From contig JAMLID010000005.1 in NCBI GenBank assembly GCA_023954355.1, forward strand, positions 1 through 38,091: a stretch of DNA of 38,091 nucleotides. Reading direction: 5' to 3'. Below the pieces are notes generated by a model. That model saw nothing but the letters and a program-made list of their open reading frames with translations. It made no database searches and had not been told where the DNA came from. Source of the DNA: Oligoflexia bacterium. GTDB lineage: Bacteria; Bdellovibrionota; UBA1018; CAIPTA01. Shown piece by piece: positions 1 through 8,254 of the stretch. Numbering within the stretch: position 1 is the first letter of the stretch; each line of letters starts with the position of its first letter. A program made the translations under genes and the position numbers.

Positions 1-87
1 CTTTGGATTAGTACCACAACTAAAGGCAATTAAGCCTAAAATCATCATACTTAGCCATCTGTGGCGTTTAATTTTCGTAAAATCCAT
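1..87 (-). CDS. N-terminus of a lipoprotein, paralogue of the next gene (partial)
   Basis: Only the first 29 codons are inside the window; the gene runs off its left edge. The start is an ATG at 87 preceded by a short purine-rich AGAGG. The peptide starts MDFTKIKRHR, followed by a hydrophobic stretch and a Cys at residue 24 in the context FSCGTNPK. This matches the lipoprotein at 224-1150 (MDFTRIRYRH ... YSCGVNPKTG) at both the first residues and around the Cys, so the two are tandem paralogues. The lipobox is loose (A-F-S-C) but a lipid-anchored exported protein is the natural reading. By analogy with the neighbour the missing part is probably a beta-propeller; that is inference. Confidence 0.7.
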   Translation of the reverse strand, partial: MDFTKIKRHRWLSMMILGLIAFSCGTNPK

Positions 88-223
88 ATTACGACCTCTA
101 AAAACTAGTCGGTCTTAATTCAAAAATGATTTAGGAAAAATTAAACGACACGAATCTTACCTGCTAGCGGATTAGAATTGTCTAGATCTTTTGCCCTTTC
201 CAGCAAACAACTCGCTAGCGCTA

Positions 224-1150
224 TTAAGGCAGAACCCTCATCCCTGTGGGAGTAGCTAATGATGGGCTAGAAATAGAGCCGATATAATTACAATTCTCAT
301 CTATCTCGTAGATTATATTTGCTGTTCCATCGGCTATTAGCAAATTACCGTTGGGCCTAAAGGCTACTACATCGGGATCTGCTGATCCCAAATAATTACA
401 GGAAACGCTAGCAAGGGTAGAGTCTGTATAGATTCTTACCGTATCACCAGCACCATTATAGGCGGCTGCTATTCTTCCATCTGATGCTGCAGCACAATCA
501 TTCACGTTCAATGCACCATTACTTGCAGTCGCTATTTGAGTGCCACTATCGTCATAGGTTCTTACTGCTTTTGTTCCAGTTGCACATAATACAAAACCTT
601 CACCAGGCAATTTTTCCAAACCAGTGCTAGTCGCAAGTAGGGTTTTAGGCCATCCTCCAGATGTGATTCTTACTCCATTCGCATTAAATTTTTCTATTGC
701 GCTTGTTTCTACAACAAGAATGTCTCCGCTTACTAAGCGAGTAAGATTTCTAATATTACCGCTTAAGTTAGAATTTAATATAAAAACCTCTGCCGAACTT
801 TTCCCCACTGAGAGGTCAATTTTCATAACTCTATCTACTCCATCTACTGGAACTAAAATATGGCTCGAATCATAAATACCTACTCCATAAGGAGTATCGG
901 TTGTTTCACCATCAAGAACTAATAGTTCACGTACAAAATTACCACTCGGATCTAAAAGCACCACAGACTGATTTAATTGACTAGAAACCACAATATAATT
1001 AGAAAAACTAGTTGAGTCAGTAGTGTCATCAACAGGCGACACCAAGCCAGTTTTTGGATTTACTCCGCAGCTGTATATCGATAAAAATAGAGAGAGAGAA
1101 AAGATTTTCCATAACTGTAAGTGGCGATACCTGATTCTCGTAAAATCCAT
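224..1150 (-). CDS. Lipoprotein with predicted beta-propeller (NHL/YncE-like)
   Basis: The protein has 308 residues. An N-terminal basic stretch and hydrophobic segment (about 13-27) lead to a Cys at 28 (YSCG), so it is probably an anchored lipoprotein. The rest shows repeated short beta-rich units of the NHL or SMP-30 kind, for example NQSVVLLDPSGNFVREL, VDRVMKIDL, SAIEKFNANGVRI, KAVRTYDDSGTQIA and ANIIYEIDENCNYIG, spaced roughly every 45 residues. These end in a hydrophobic strand plus Asp/Gly turn, as in propeller blades. No catalytic residues stand out, so a binding or scaffold role is as far as one can go. The start is well supported by AAGGAGG seven bases before the ATG. It follows acs on the same strand after about 115 bases. 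A paralogue lies directly downstream. Confidence 0.75.
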   Translation of the reverse strand: MDFTRIRYRHLQLWKIFSLSLFLSIYSCGVNPKTGLVSPVDDTTDSTSFSNYIVVSSQLNQSVVLLDPSGNFVRELLVLDGETTDTPYGVGIYDSSHILVPVDGVDRVMKIDLSVGKSSAEVFILNSNLSGNIRNLTRLVSGDILVVETSAIEKFNANGVRITSGGWPKTLLATSTGLEKLPGEGFVLCATGTKAVRTYDDSGTQIATASNGALNVNDCAAASDGRIAAAYNGAGDTVRIYTDSTLASVSCNYLGSADPDVVAFRPNGNLLIADGTANIIYEIDENCNYIGSISSPSLATPTGMRVLP

Positions 1151-1264
1151 TTTACGAACCTCCTTGTAAAAAGGTACTCGTCAAAAAGTTAGACAACGTT
1201 AAGAAGAAATTTGCAGGTATTTGGAAAAAATAGAAAAATAAACGCTAACAAAATAGTAAATCTA

Positions 1265-3193
1265 TCAGATACTTGCTCGGTTTTTTATTAAATTTTCTAC
1301 TACAGAAGGGTCCGCTAAAGTTGATGTGTCACCTAAATTTTCTAGCTGGTTTTCTGCAATTTTACGCAAGATCCTTCGCATGATTTTTCCCGATCGAGTT
1401 TTTGGAAGCCCCGGTGCCCACTGAATAATCTCTGGTGTTGCGATTGGACTTATCTCTTTTCTTACCCAATCAATAAGCTCTTTTTTCAATATATCAGTTG
1501 GTTCTGCATTCGCATTCAATGTGACATAGGCGTAAATTGCCTGCCCCTTTATATCGTGAGAAAAACCGACCACAGCCGCTTCTGCAACTTTTTCATGAGC
1601 AACCAATGCACTTTCAATTTCTGCTGTTCCCAAACGGTGGCCAGAGACATTTAATACATCATCTACTCGGCCAGTAATCCAATAATAACCATCTTCGTCA
1701 CGCTTGGCTCCATCACCTGTAAAGTATTTTCCAGGGAATGTTGAGAAATATGTTTGCTCAAATCGTGCATGATCTTTATAGACGGTTCTCATCTGGCCAG
1801 GCCAAGAATCGAGAATGCAAAGATTTCCCTCACAAGCACCATCCAAAATTTTGCCTTTCTCATCGACAATTACTGGCTGTACACCAAAGAGCGGCTTGGT
1901 CGCAGAGCCAGGTTTTAACTCAGTCGCACCAGGAAGTGGTGATATTAAAATTCCCCCAGTTTCTGTCTGCCACCAAGTATCTACCACTGGACATCTTTCA
2001 TCACCAACAACTCGATAATACCAAAGCCAGGCTTCGGGATTAATCGGTTCACCTACGCTACCAAGAATTCGTAAAGATTTTCTAGAACTTCTTTTTACTG
2101 GAGCTTCTCCCTCTCTCATTAATGCTCTTATTGCAGTAGGTGCGGTATAAAAAATATTTACTTCATGCTTGTCTATAATCTGCCAAAACCTTCCACTATC
2201 TGGATAGTTTGGAACTCCCTCAAACATTAAAGTTGTAGCGCCATTAGCTAGCGGCCCGTAGACAATATAAGAATGTCCAGTCACCCACCCAACATCGGCA
2301 GTACACCAATATATTTCACCCTCTCGATAGTCAAACACTAACTCATGAGTCATTGAAGCATAAACCAAATACCCACCAGTCGTATGTAACACTCCCTTGG
2401 GCTTATTTGTTGATCCTGAGGTATAGAGAATAAAAAGTGGGTCTTCGGCATCCATAGATTCTGGCTCGCAAAGATTGCTAGCTTCTTTCATTTCATGCAA
2501 AAGCCAAATATCTTTCTCTTCCTGAAACGCAATAGAGTCACCAGTATTTTTGATAACAAATACTTTTTCTAAACAATTAGTTTTCTTAGCTGCGATGTCT
2601 GCATTTGATTTTAATGGAATTTTTTTACCAGCACGTCTGCTGAAATCAGAAGTAATTAAGAACTTGCTTTCACAATCAATAATACGATCTGCCAAAGCAT
2701 CGGCACTGAATCCACCGAACACAACGGAATGAACGGCACCTATTCTTGTACACGCAAGCATTGCTATTGCAGCCTCAGCAATCATAGGCATATAGATTGT
2801 TACTACATCTCCCTTTTTTACGCCGTGATCTTTTAAAACATTTGCCATTCGACATACAGAATCGTGAAGCTCACGATAGGTAATTTTGCGAGCCTCTGCA
2901 CTAGGATCATCAGGTTCAAATAAAATAGCGACTTGATCACCTCGAGCTGCCAAGTGCCTATCTAAACAATTGTAGCTGACATTTGTTTTTGCCCCTGTGA
3001 ACCAAGAAATATGAACAGGACTCGTAAAACTACAATCTTTTATTTTTTGCCATGGATGAAACCAATCAATTCGTTCAGCCATCTTCGCCCAAAATTTTTC
3101 TGGATCAGTAATAGATGCATTATATTGATCTAGATAAATTTCAGGAGTGATTTTAGCTGACTTGCTACCTGGTAGAATTGAGATTTTCTTCAT
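1265..3193 (-). CDS. acs: Acetyl-CoA synthetase (AMP-forming)
   Basis: It converts acetate, ATP and CoA to acetyl-CoA through acetyl-AMP. The length of 642 residues is normal for the family (E. coli Acs is 652). All core motifs of the adenylate-forming family are present in order: the phosphate-binding loop [12 protein letters not shown] at 257-268, the nucleotide motif [11 protein letters not shown] at 404-414, the hinge and ribose-binding region [20 protein letters not shown] at 490-509, and the C-terminal [11 protein letters not shown]. The Lys at 603 in that last motif is the residue acetylated by Pat/AcuA-type enzymes in well-studied homologues. The gene is monocistronic or leads into the lipoprotein pair. 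Acetate assimilation fits an organism that feeds on amino acids and lipids. The start ATG at 3193 has no strong ribosome binding site, but the N-terminus matches the family. Confidence 0.97.
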   Translation of the reverse strand: MKKISILPGSKSAKITPEIYLDQYNASITDPEKFWAKMAERIDWFHPWQKIKDCSFTSPVHISWFTGAKTNVSYNCLDRHLAARGDQVAILFEPDDPSAEARKITYRELHDSVCRMANVLKDHGVKKGDVVTIYMPMIAEAAIAMLACTRIGAVHSVVFGGFSADALADRIIDCESKFLITSDFSRRAGKKIPLKSNADIAAKKTNCLEKVFVIKNTGDSIAFQEEKDIWLLHEMKEASNLCEPESMDAEDPLFILYTSGSTNKPKGVLHTTGGYLVYASMTHELVFDYREGEIYWCTADVGWVTGHSYIVYGPLANGATTLMFEGVPNYPDSGRFWQIIDKHEVNIFYTAPTAIRALMREGEAPVKRSSRKSLRILGSVGEPINPEAWLWYYRVVGDERCPVVDTWWQTETGGILISPLPGATELKPGSATKPLFGVQPVIVDEKGKILDGACEGNLCILDSWPGQMRTVYKDHARFEQTYFSTFPGKYFTGDGAKRDEDGYYWITGRVDDVLNVSGHRLGTAEIESALVAHEKVAEAAVVGFSHDIKGQAIYAYVTLNANAEPTDILKKELIDWVRKEISPIATPEIIQWAPGLPKTRSGKIMRRILRKIAENQLENLGDTSTLADPSVVENLIKNRASI

Positions 3194-3342
3194 ATCTGAA
3201 ATGGTTTCAAGACCTACCTATGTCGTCAAGTCATTTTCAATATTTGCTATCATTCGCAGTCGGAGCATCGCGACGCTAAGAGAGTATAGCAAGGCTTTTG
3301 CTCTATTGTTCTTTGCTCAACACTCTACTATTCTAGAAAGTG

Positions 3343-4083
3343 ATGCTGTTCATAATCACACTTCTGCATTGCACTATTTCATATTCGCTCAACTATGAGC
3401 TCAAAGGAAGCATTGTTCTTCCCGAAGAAGATCCTAAAAAAATTGAATATAAACTTGTCTCAACAAGAAAAGACGAAGCAAAAAAAAGTCAATTTCATAC
3501 GCAGTTTTTAGATACAAATAACAATCCTCTCGTTGATGAAAGAACAACGACTGAAAACGGAAAACTAGTTGAATATCTATACGAGCAACATCAAGTCAAT
3601 GAAAAAGGGAGTATTCGTGTTGCTGAAAATAAAGTTATTTACCAATTTTTTAATAAAGGAAAATGGAAAACAGAAACAGAAGATTATGAAGAAAACATGA
3701 TCGTACCTGACATGATTCATTCTTTCTTAGCAGATCATTACGAAGAAATTAAAAAGGGAGAAACAATAAAATTCCGCTTTTTACTTTTAGAAAGAATGGA
3801 ATCTATCGGTTTTAAATTTTTTCTTGAAGAAGAAAAGATGTGGGAGGGTAGAAAAGTTTCAGAAGTTATTATGAAGCCTTCTAGTTTTTTTATTGCACTA
3901 ATAGCTCCATCTATTCACTTCTACCTAGACGCAAATCCTCCTCATCGTGTTTATGGTATTAAAGGTAGGCTTCCAATCAGAAAAGCTATTAAGAACCCAC
4001 CTGAAAATCGTGGCGACTGGAAAGCAATAGACGGATTAGTCAAAGTTGATAAAATTACTGTAGAAGAGAAAACTACTAAGTAA
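3343..4083 (+). CDS. Exported protein of unknown function
   Basis: I do not recognise the family. The ATG at 3343 (a GTG codon lies just before it) gives about 246 residues. It begins with a short hydrophobic, signal-like stretch (MLFIITLLHCTISYS) and continues as a lysine- and glutamate-rich, beta-prone protein. There is no lipobox and no second membrane segment. Motifs worth noting are DMIHSFLADHYEEIKKGETI in the middle and a hydrophobic patch SSFFIALIAPSIHFYLD before the C-terminal third. The layout resembles periplasmic domains that read conserved Y-G-I-K-G strands, but no catalytic motif is visible. It converges with the response regulator gene, and the two coding ends overlap by eight bases. 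Confidence 0.65.
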   Translation: MLFIITLLHCTISYSLNYELKGSIVLPEEDPKKIEYKLVSTRKDEAKKSQFHTQFLDTNNNPLVDERTTTENGKLVEYLYEQHQVNEKGSIRVAENKVIYQFFNKGKWKTETEDYEENMIVPDMIHSFLADHYEEIKKGETIKFRFLLLERMESIGFKFFLEEEKMWEGRKVSEVIMKPSSFFIALIAPSIHFYLDANPPHRVYGIKGRLPIRKAIKNPPENRGDWKAIDGLVKVDKITVEEKTTK

Positions 4084-4774
4084 CAGAAGGACTTTCTTTT
4101 TGTGACTCTACCCAATAACCAATATTTCTACGGCTCTCTATTAGAATCGTTGATTGACTAAGATGGAGTTTTTTACGTAGATTTTTAATTGTGGCCTCTA
4201 CTACATTGGACTCGGTATCTCTATGAATGTCCCAAACTTGATCTAAAAGTACATAACGAGAAAAAACCTTCCCTGGTTTTTCTACAAACTTTCTTAATAA
4301 CTGAAACTCTTTGTGGGAAATATCTATTCTTGTATTATTCACTAATACCGACTGCCTATCTTCATCTATCTTTGTATTACCAAGTATCCAATGGTTTCCC
4401 TTGCGATTAGCACTTCGACGAATCAACGCCCTAATTCTAGAGATCAATTCTTCAAGCGAAAATGGTCGCGATATACAATCGTCAGCACCGCTATCTAAAA
4501 TTTCACTTTTTTCATGAGAAGAATCGTAGGGAGAAACCACTAACAGAGGGCACTGCCAATAGTTTTTTAACTTTGAAATCCAGCAAACAGAGTCTTTACC
4601 TTTAAAGACTTGATCAAGAACGATACAGTTAGGGCAAATGCCATCTTCAAAGGACATTCTCATCTCTAATTCTTCTTCAGTTAAAACGGATTCTACTTTG
4701 AACCCTGCTCCAGCAAGCGCATTAACTAAATAAGATTTTGTACGTGGGTCAGACTCGATAAGGAGAATTGTCAT
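4076..4774 (-). CDS. OmpR/PhoB-type response regulator with atypical receiver
   Basis: The protein has 232 residues: an N-terminal receiver (about 1-118) and a C-terminal winged-helix DNA-binding domain (about 128-225; HKEFQLLRKFVEKPGKVFSR, then the helix ESNVVEATIKNLRKKL and the wing ESRRNIGYWVE). The phospho-acceptor is probably Asp54 (CIVLDQ). Two receiver positions deviate. The acidic pocket reads E7-S8-D9 rather than two or three acids, and the near-invariant Lys before Pro is Arg103 (SRPFS). Signalling by phosphorylation may therefore be altered or lost. There is no histidine kinase next to it, so it is an orphan here. Its start codon lies inside a perfect inverted repeat (4769-4806) and has no clear Shine-Dalgarno sequence. 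Confidence 0.9.
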   Translation of the reverse strand: MTILLIESDPRTKSYLVNALAGAGFKVESVLTEEELEMRMSFEDGICPNCIVLDQVFKGKDSVCWISKLKNYWQCPLLVVSPYDSSHEKSEILDSGADDCISRPFSLEELISRIRALIRRSANRKGNHWILGNTKIDEDRQSVLVNNTRIDISHKEFQLLRKFVEKPGKVFSRYVLLDQVWDIHRDTESNVVEATIKNLRKKLHLSQSTILIESRRNIGYWVESQKESPSVT

Positions 4775-4806
4775 ATGGGTCTTTAATGCTATATACCCAT
4801 ATGACA
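4769..4806. promoter_or_regulatory. Perfect inverted repeat over the response regulator start
   Basis: The arms TGTCATATGGGT (4769-4780) and ACCCATATGACA (4795-4806) are perfect 12-bp complements separated by 14 AT-rich bases. The response regulator ATG (4774 reading leftward) sits in the left arm. It could be an operator for a dimeric regulator, plausibly the gene's own product. Alternatively, if transcription starts to the right of 4806, it is an mRNA hairpin that hides the start codon. I cannot distinguish these from sequence. Confidence 0.6.
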
Positions 4807-4823
4807 GACTTCAAGAGATAGAA

Positions 4824-5096
4824 TTAATTATGCTTAGAATGCTTCTTTTTGCACGCCGTCATCTTTGCACCCTTTAAACCCTTACAAGCGTCTTTAGCAG
4901 CCATTTTTTTCGCTGATTTTGCATGAGCTTTTGCAGTCGCCTCACCTGCCTCTTCATGAGTAGCCATATCATCATGCTCCATTGCTGTTTCATCAACCAT
5001 TTCTTCTTGTACTGCCTCATCGTCATGGTTGTCTGCATAAGTTGTTGTAGCTGCAGTAAAGCAAAAAGCTAAAAGTAATGCTGTTAATAGTTTCAT
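4824..5096 (-). CDS. Small exported charged protein
   Basis: The protein has 90 residues with a clear Sec signal peptide (MKLLTALLLAFCFTAATTTYA, cleavage near 21-22). The mature part is split in two. Residues 22-53 are strongly acidic with several His and Met (DNHDDEAVQEEMVDETAMEH, then DDMATHEEAGE). Residues 54-90 are Lys/Ala-rich, with two Cys in KDACKGLKGAKMTACKKKH and a His-containing end. Such a pattern could bind metal ions or polyanions, but I know no named family for it. A strong AAGGAG lies seven bases before the ATG. It sits just upstream of the response regulator on the same strand, separated by about 50 bases including the inverted repeat. Confidence 0.75.
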   Translation of the reverse strand: MKLLTALLLAFCFTAATTTYADNHDDEAVQEEMVDETAMEHDDMATHEEAGEATAKAHAKSAKKMAAKDACKGLKGAKMTACKKKHSKHN

Positions 5097-5200
5097 TGGT
5101 ACTCCTTCGTTACATCTAAAATCACCTTAATTGGCTATGAAAATCCTAAGCCCAATTGATGAAATGAAGATGAAATGAAAATAAAATTCTGTAAGTGATT

Positions 5201-5224
5201 GAAAGCATGGATTTACATGCTTTC
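5201..5224 (-). terminator. Hairpin downstream of the transglycosylase gene
   Basis: A perfect 9-bp stem, GAAAGCATG (5201-5209) with CATGCTTTC (5216-5224) and a 6-base loop, begins 18 bases past the stop of the gene at 5243. There is no solid T-run after it on the minus strand, so it may be a processing or weak termination structure rather than a classical intrinsic terminator. Confidence 0.4.
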
Positions 5225-5242
5225 GGGTAAAACTTTTAAGAT

Positions 5243-6103
5243 CTACTCTACTCGTGGCTCATCTTCTACTGTGGGCGATAAAGCCTCTCCAGGAGGCAAC
5301 AATTCATCCTCAATTACCTCTTCATCAATAGGCTCAACGTCAACCCCATAGCTAGCTAGATTTTTTTCAAATGACAATGGAACACTTAGCTCGAATTTTG
5401 CTTCTTCTTGAGAAAGTCTCTTAGTTGCACTTAACTTACCAACAATAGACCGAATCGTAGAATATGCGTAAGGAGTGAGTTCTTGTTTTCGAAAAGACAC
5501 ACTATACTTTTTGGGACTCGGTAATAACATTGCTAAAAAAGCCCCTTCTTTAGCACTCAAACTAGATGCAGGTTTTTGAAAGTAAAACCATGAGGCAGAG
5601 CCGATTCCATAAAGCCCCTCTCCGAACTCTGCAATATTTAGGTAGAGCTCTAAAATTCTCTTTTTTGTCAACTGACGCTCTATACGCATTGCAAGCACGG
5701 CTTCTTTTAACTTTCTAACTATTGTTTTTTCATTTGAAAGGTAGATATTCTTCACAACTTGTTGAGTAATTGTGCTACCACCTCGAACGTATTTTCCTTT
5801 TTTTAAATTCGTCTCCATGGATTCTCGAATTTGTTGCCAATCAAAACCATTATGTTGATAGAAAGCCCAATCTTCACTCAAGACAATAGCAGCTACTGCA
5901 ATTTTGCTTACAGACCCAAGACCTACCCAACTTTTAGGCCTATTTTTTTGTATTTCAATGCGAGAAGTTTTCTCTTTAGCATTATAAATTACATGGGGGT
6001 ACGATTTTTCTAACTCGCTAACATCGGTAGAAAATTTAAAAACAGAAAAAATGAGAAAATAAAATCCCAAAAAAAGACACAATAGAAAGATGAAACTTCT
6101 CAT
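5243..6103 (-). CDS. mtgA: Monofunctional peptidoglycan transglycosylase
   Basis: This is a GT51 enzyme that polymerises lipid II into glycan strands at the outer face of the inner membrane. It has one N-terminal membrane anchor (about 2-24) and then a GT51 domain with its motifs in order: the catalytic Glu77 in SEDWAFYQHNGFD, GGSTITQQ at 108-115, RKLKEA at 130-135 and ILELYLN at 150-156, followed by GLYGIGSASWFYFQK. There is no transpeptidase domain, hence MtgA rather than a class A PBP. About 286 residues is slightly long because of an acidic C-terminal tail (EPIDEEVIEDELLPPGE). I chose the ATG at 6103; an in-frame TTG at 6139 would add 12 residues. It is divergent from the gene at 6159. 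Confidence 0.92.
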   Translation of the reverse strand: MRSFIFLLCLFLGFYFLIFSVFKFSTDVSELEKSYPHVIYNAKEKTSRIEIQKNRPKSWVGLGSVSKIAVAAIVLSEDWAFYQHNGFDWQQIRESMETNLKKGKYVRGGSTITQQVVKNIYLSNEKTIVRKLKEAVLAMRIERQLTKKRILELYLNIAEFGEGLYGIGSASWFYFQKPASSLSAKEGAFLAMLLPSPKKYSVSFRKQELTPYAYSTIRSIVGKLSATKRLSQEEAKFELSVPLSFEKNLASYGVDVEPIDEEVIEDELLPPGEALSPTVEDEPRVE

Positions 6104-6158
6104 ATAGAAAGGGTTAGCATAGGTAGACAAAGCACACAAATTCGAATTAATCTAATTT

Positions 6159-7331
6159 ATGGATAATATTACACATTCCCTAATTGGACTAGCTATTGCA
6201 GAAACAATTTCAAACCCTAAAGAGAAACCTAAATCAAAAAGCGCTCTATACCTTGCATCAGCCATAGCAAACAACATCCCGGATATTGATGTTTTCTTTA
6301 CGAAATTTATTAGCCCAGGAAAATTAGGATATTTAATTCATCACCGTGGCCATACTCACACATTACTAGCAACACCTCTGATGGGAACTTTATTGCTAAT
6401 TCTTTTTTACTTCCTCTGGAAAAAAGAAATCCTTCCATGGAAAAAGCTAATTGGCGTCACCTACTTTGGGTGCATATTCCATATCGTAAGTGATTCATGG
6501 AACATATATGGAGTTCATCCATTTTGGCCATTCAACAATCAGTGGTTCTATGGAGACATGGTCTTTATCGTCGAACCATTGATATGGATTTTAACGATTC
6601 CCTATTTATTTTTTTCAGTTACATCTACTCGAGTAAAAACTCTATTAACAATACCCCTTATAGGCATTTTTATTCTCGCAATTTTTCATCAAGCGGTGCC
6701 AAAAGAGATTCCCTTATTTATGTTCATTATTCTTGGCATAATAGGAGTAAGTTATTTAGCAATAAAAAATACATTGATCCGAAAATCAACATGGGTGTTT
6801 AGTTTTTCTCTTTTACTTTTTAGTTTTTATTTTATTTCACAATCCGTAAAGGCTCAATTTAACCATCAAGTGGCTGCGACACCTTTACCTGCGAACCCTT
6901 TTTGCTGGCAAGTCTTTCAAGCACAAAAAGATAACGATCTTTACCAAATAGACGTATGGCAAGTTTCGCTATTGCCTAAAATAATTCCTGTAGATCGCTG
7001 TGGAAATTTAGCTTCAAGCTCAACAAGCGCCATACCAGAAGTAAATTTAAAACCAGAATCCGAAAGCAAACTACACTTTGGAAGATATACTGGATCAATC
7101 AGTGAGTATAAAAATATTCTGCAAACATGTCAGGGCAAAGAATTTATGAAATTTGCTAGAATTCCTTTTTGGACTTTTTCTGGAAATACACAAACCATTG
7201 GAGACATTCGCTTCGACCGAGATAGTACCGTAGGATTTGCAGAAATTTTAATTGATGATGTTCATGAACCTTGCCCAAAGATATCTGCTCCTTGGCAAAG
7301 CATTAGCATTCTTAATAAAGAATATGAATAG
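6159..7331 (+). CDS. YdjM-like membrane-bound metal-dependent hydrolase
   Basis: The protein has 390 residues. The N-terminal half matches the YdjM/DUF457 family: an N-terminal DNITHSLIG with His6, NNIPDIDVF (Asp42, Asp44), HHRGHTHTLL at 61-70 and HIVSD at 108-112. These are the His/Asp positions thought to bind metal in the family. Several membrane helices follow (about 70-90, 95-112, 135-155, 160-178, 185-200, 210-228). A C-terminal part of about 155 residues (from about 235) is predicted to be soluble, and I do not recognise it. In E. coli ydjM is SOS-regulated, but I see no LexA box here, and the true substrate is unknown for the family. Its start is 55 bases from the divergent mtgA start. 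It converges with mutM. Confidence 0.85.
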   Translation: MDNITHSLIGLAIAETISNPKEKPKSKSALYLASAIANNIPDIDVFFTKFISPGKLGYLIHHRGHTHTLLATPLMGTLLLILFYFLWKKEILPWKKLIGVTYFGCIFHIVSDSWNIYGVHPFWPFNNQWFYGDMVFIVEPLIWILTIPYLFFSVTSTRVKTLLTIPLIGIFILAIFHQAVPKEIPLFMFIILGIIGVSYLAIKNTLIRKSTWVFSFSLLLFSFYFISQSVKAQFNHQVAATPLPANPFCWQVFQAQKDNDLYQIDVWQVSLLPKIIPVDRCGNLASSSTSAIPEVNLKPESESKLHFGRYTGSISEYKNILQTCQGKEFMKFARIPFWTFSGNTQTIGDIRFDRDSTVGFAEILIDDVHEPCPKISAPWQSISILNKEYE

Positions 7332-7335
7332 GTGC

Positions 7336-8172
7336 TCAATTTTTGCCTTGGCACGATTTACAAAAATGCGTAGAACGACCTGCCAAATATATCATTTGAA
7401 TTTTTCTTTTGCATATATTACACGCCAATCCATTTCGTCCATACACATTTAACTTTTCTTGAAAAGTACCTGAGCGTCCATCGGCATCTCTATAATTTAT
7501 AATGCTAGAACCCCCATATCTTAGAGCTAAATTGAAAACATCAATAATTTTCTCCCATAGATGTTCAGGATTTCTAATTTTTTTCGTCATAGTCTTAGGA
7601 TGAATTTTTGCTAGAAAAAGCGCCTCATCTGCATAGATGTTTCCTACCCCAGCTACCACCGATTGATCTAACAAGACAGCCTTGATACTTTGTTTTCTAT
7701 CTTGAATTTTATCAAAAAAATGCTGCTGCGCTTGTATTTGATTTTCAATTGGGTCTGGAGCAATTTTCTTTTTACTGAAAAATAACTCTAAATCTTCTAC
7801 GGTGGTAAGCGTACCGAACCTTCTTGTGTCGTAAAATGCCACATCTTCTTTAAAAGTAAAAATGGCACGACACTGCAGGCTCTTCTTTGAAGTTTCATCT
7901 TTTACCGCCTTAGGAATAACTGTAGATGTAAGCGGCAAAAATTTACCTGTCATACGTAAATGAGCAACAAGATGGTACTTATGATCAAAAACAAAAATCA
8001 GATACTTTCCTCTTCTTTTTAAAGAAGATAATTTTTTTCCATTAAGTTTATTTTCTGAAAACTGTCCTTCGAAAAGTACAGATTTGTCTCTAATGAGAAT
8101 TTTACTCAGTCTTTGGTTTCTATACTTTTCGAGACCTAATCGTACAGATTCTACTTCGGGTAGTTCAGGCAT
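7336..8172 (-). CDS. mutM: Formamidopyrimidine-DNA glycosylase
   Basis: It excises oxidised purines such as 8-oxoguanine and nicks the abasic site. The start is set at the ATG at 8172 so that the protein begins MPELPEVES; Pro2 is the catalytic nucleophile after Met removal and Glu3 its partner, and an upstream ATG would bury them. The 278 residues carry Lys56 (KRRGKYL), the void-filling region AHLRMTGK (71-78), DTRRFG (115-120), the helix-two-turn-helix LDQSVVAGVGNIYADEA (169-184) with Asn178, and a C-terminal zinc finger with Cys251, Cys254, Cys271 and Cys274 around GRSTHFC. All elements are intact. It ends five bases past the convergent YdjM-like gene. Confidence 0.96.
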   Translation of the reverse strand: MPELPEVESVRLGLEKYRNQRLSKILIRDKSVLFEGQFSENKLNGKKLSSLKRRGKYLIFVFDHKYHLVAHLRMTGKFLPLTSTVIPKAVKDETSKKSLQCRAIFTFKEDVAFYDTRRFGTLTTVEDLELFFSKKKIAPDPIENQIQAQQHFFDKIQDRKQSIKAVLLDQSVVAGVGNIYADEALFLAKIHPKTMTKKIRNPEHLWEKIIDVFNLALRYGGSSIINYRDADGRSGTFQEKLNVYGRNGLACNICKRKIQMIYLAGRSTHFCKSCQGKN

Positions 8173-8254
8173 ATCTTTCTTATCTATCAATTAGTGAAAG
8201 TATGCAACGCTCTTCTTATATTGCTTTTTTCATTCATGCTATAGACAATAGGAT

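Noticed and set aside
163..219. GCTAGCG / CGCTAGC inverted repeat downstream of the first complete lipoprotein gene
   Set aside because: Only seven pairs with a loop of over 40 bases and no T-run; too weak to call a terminator or operator.
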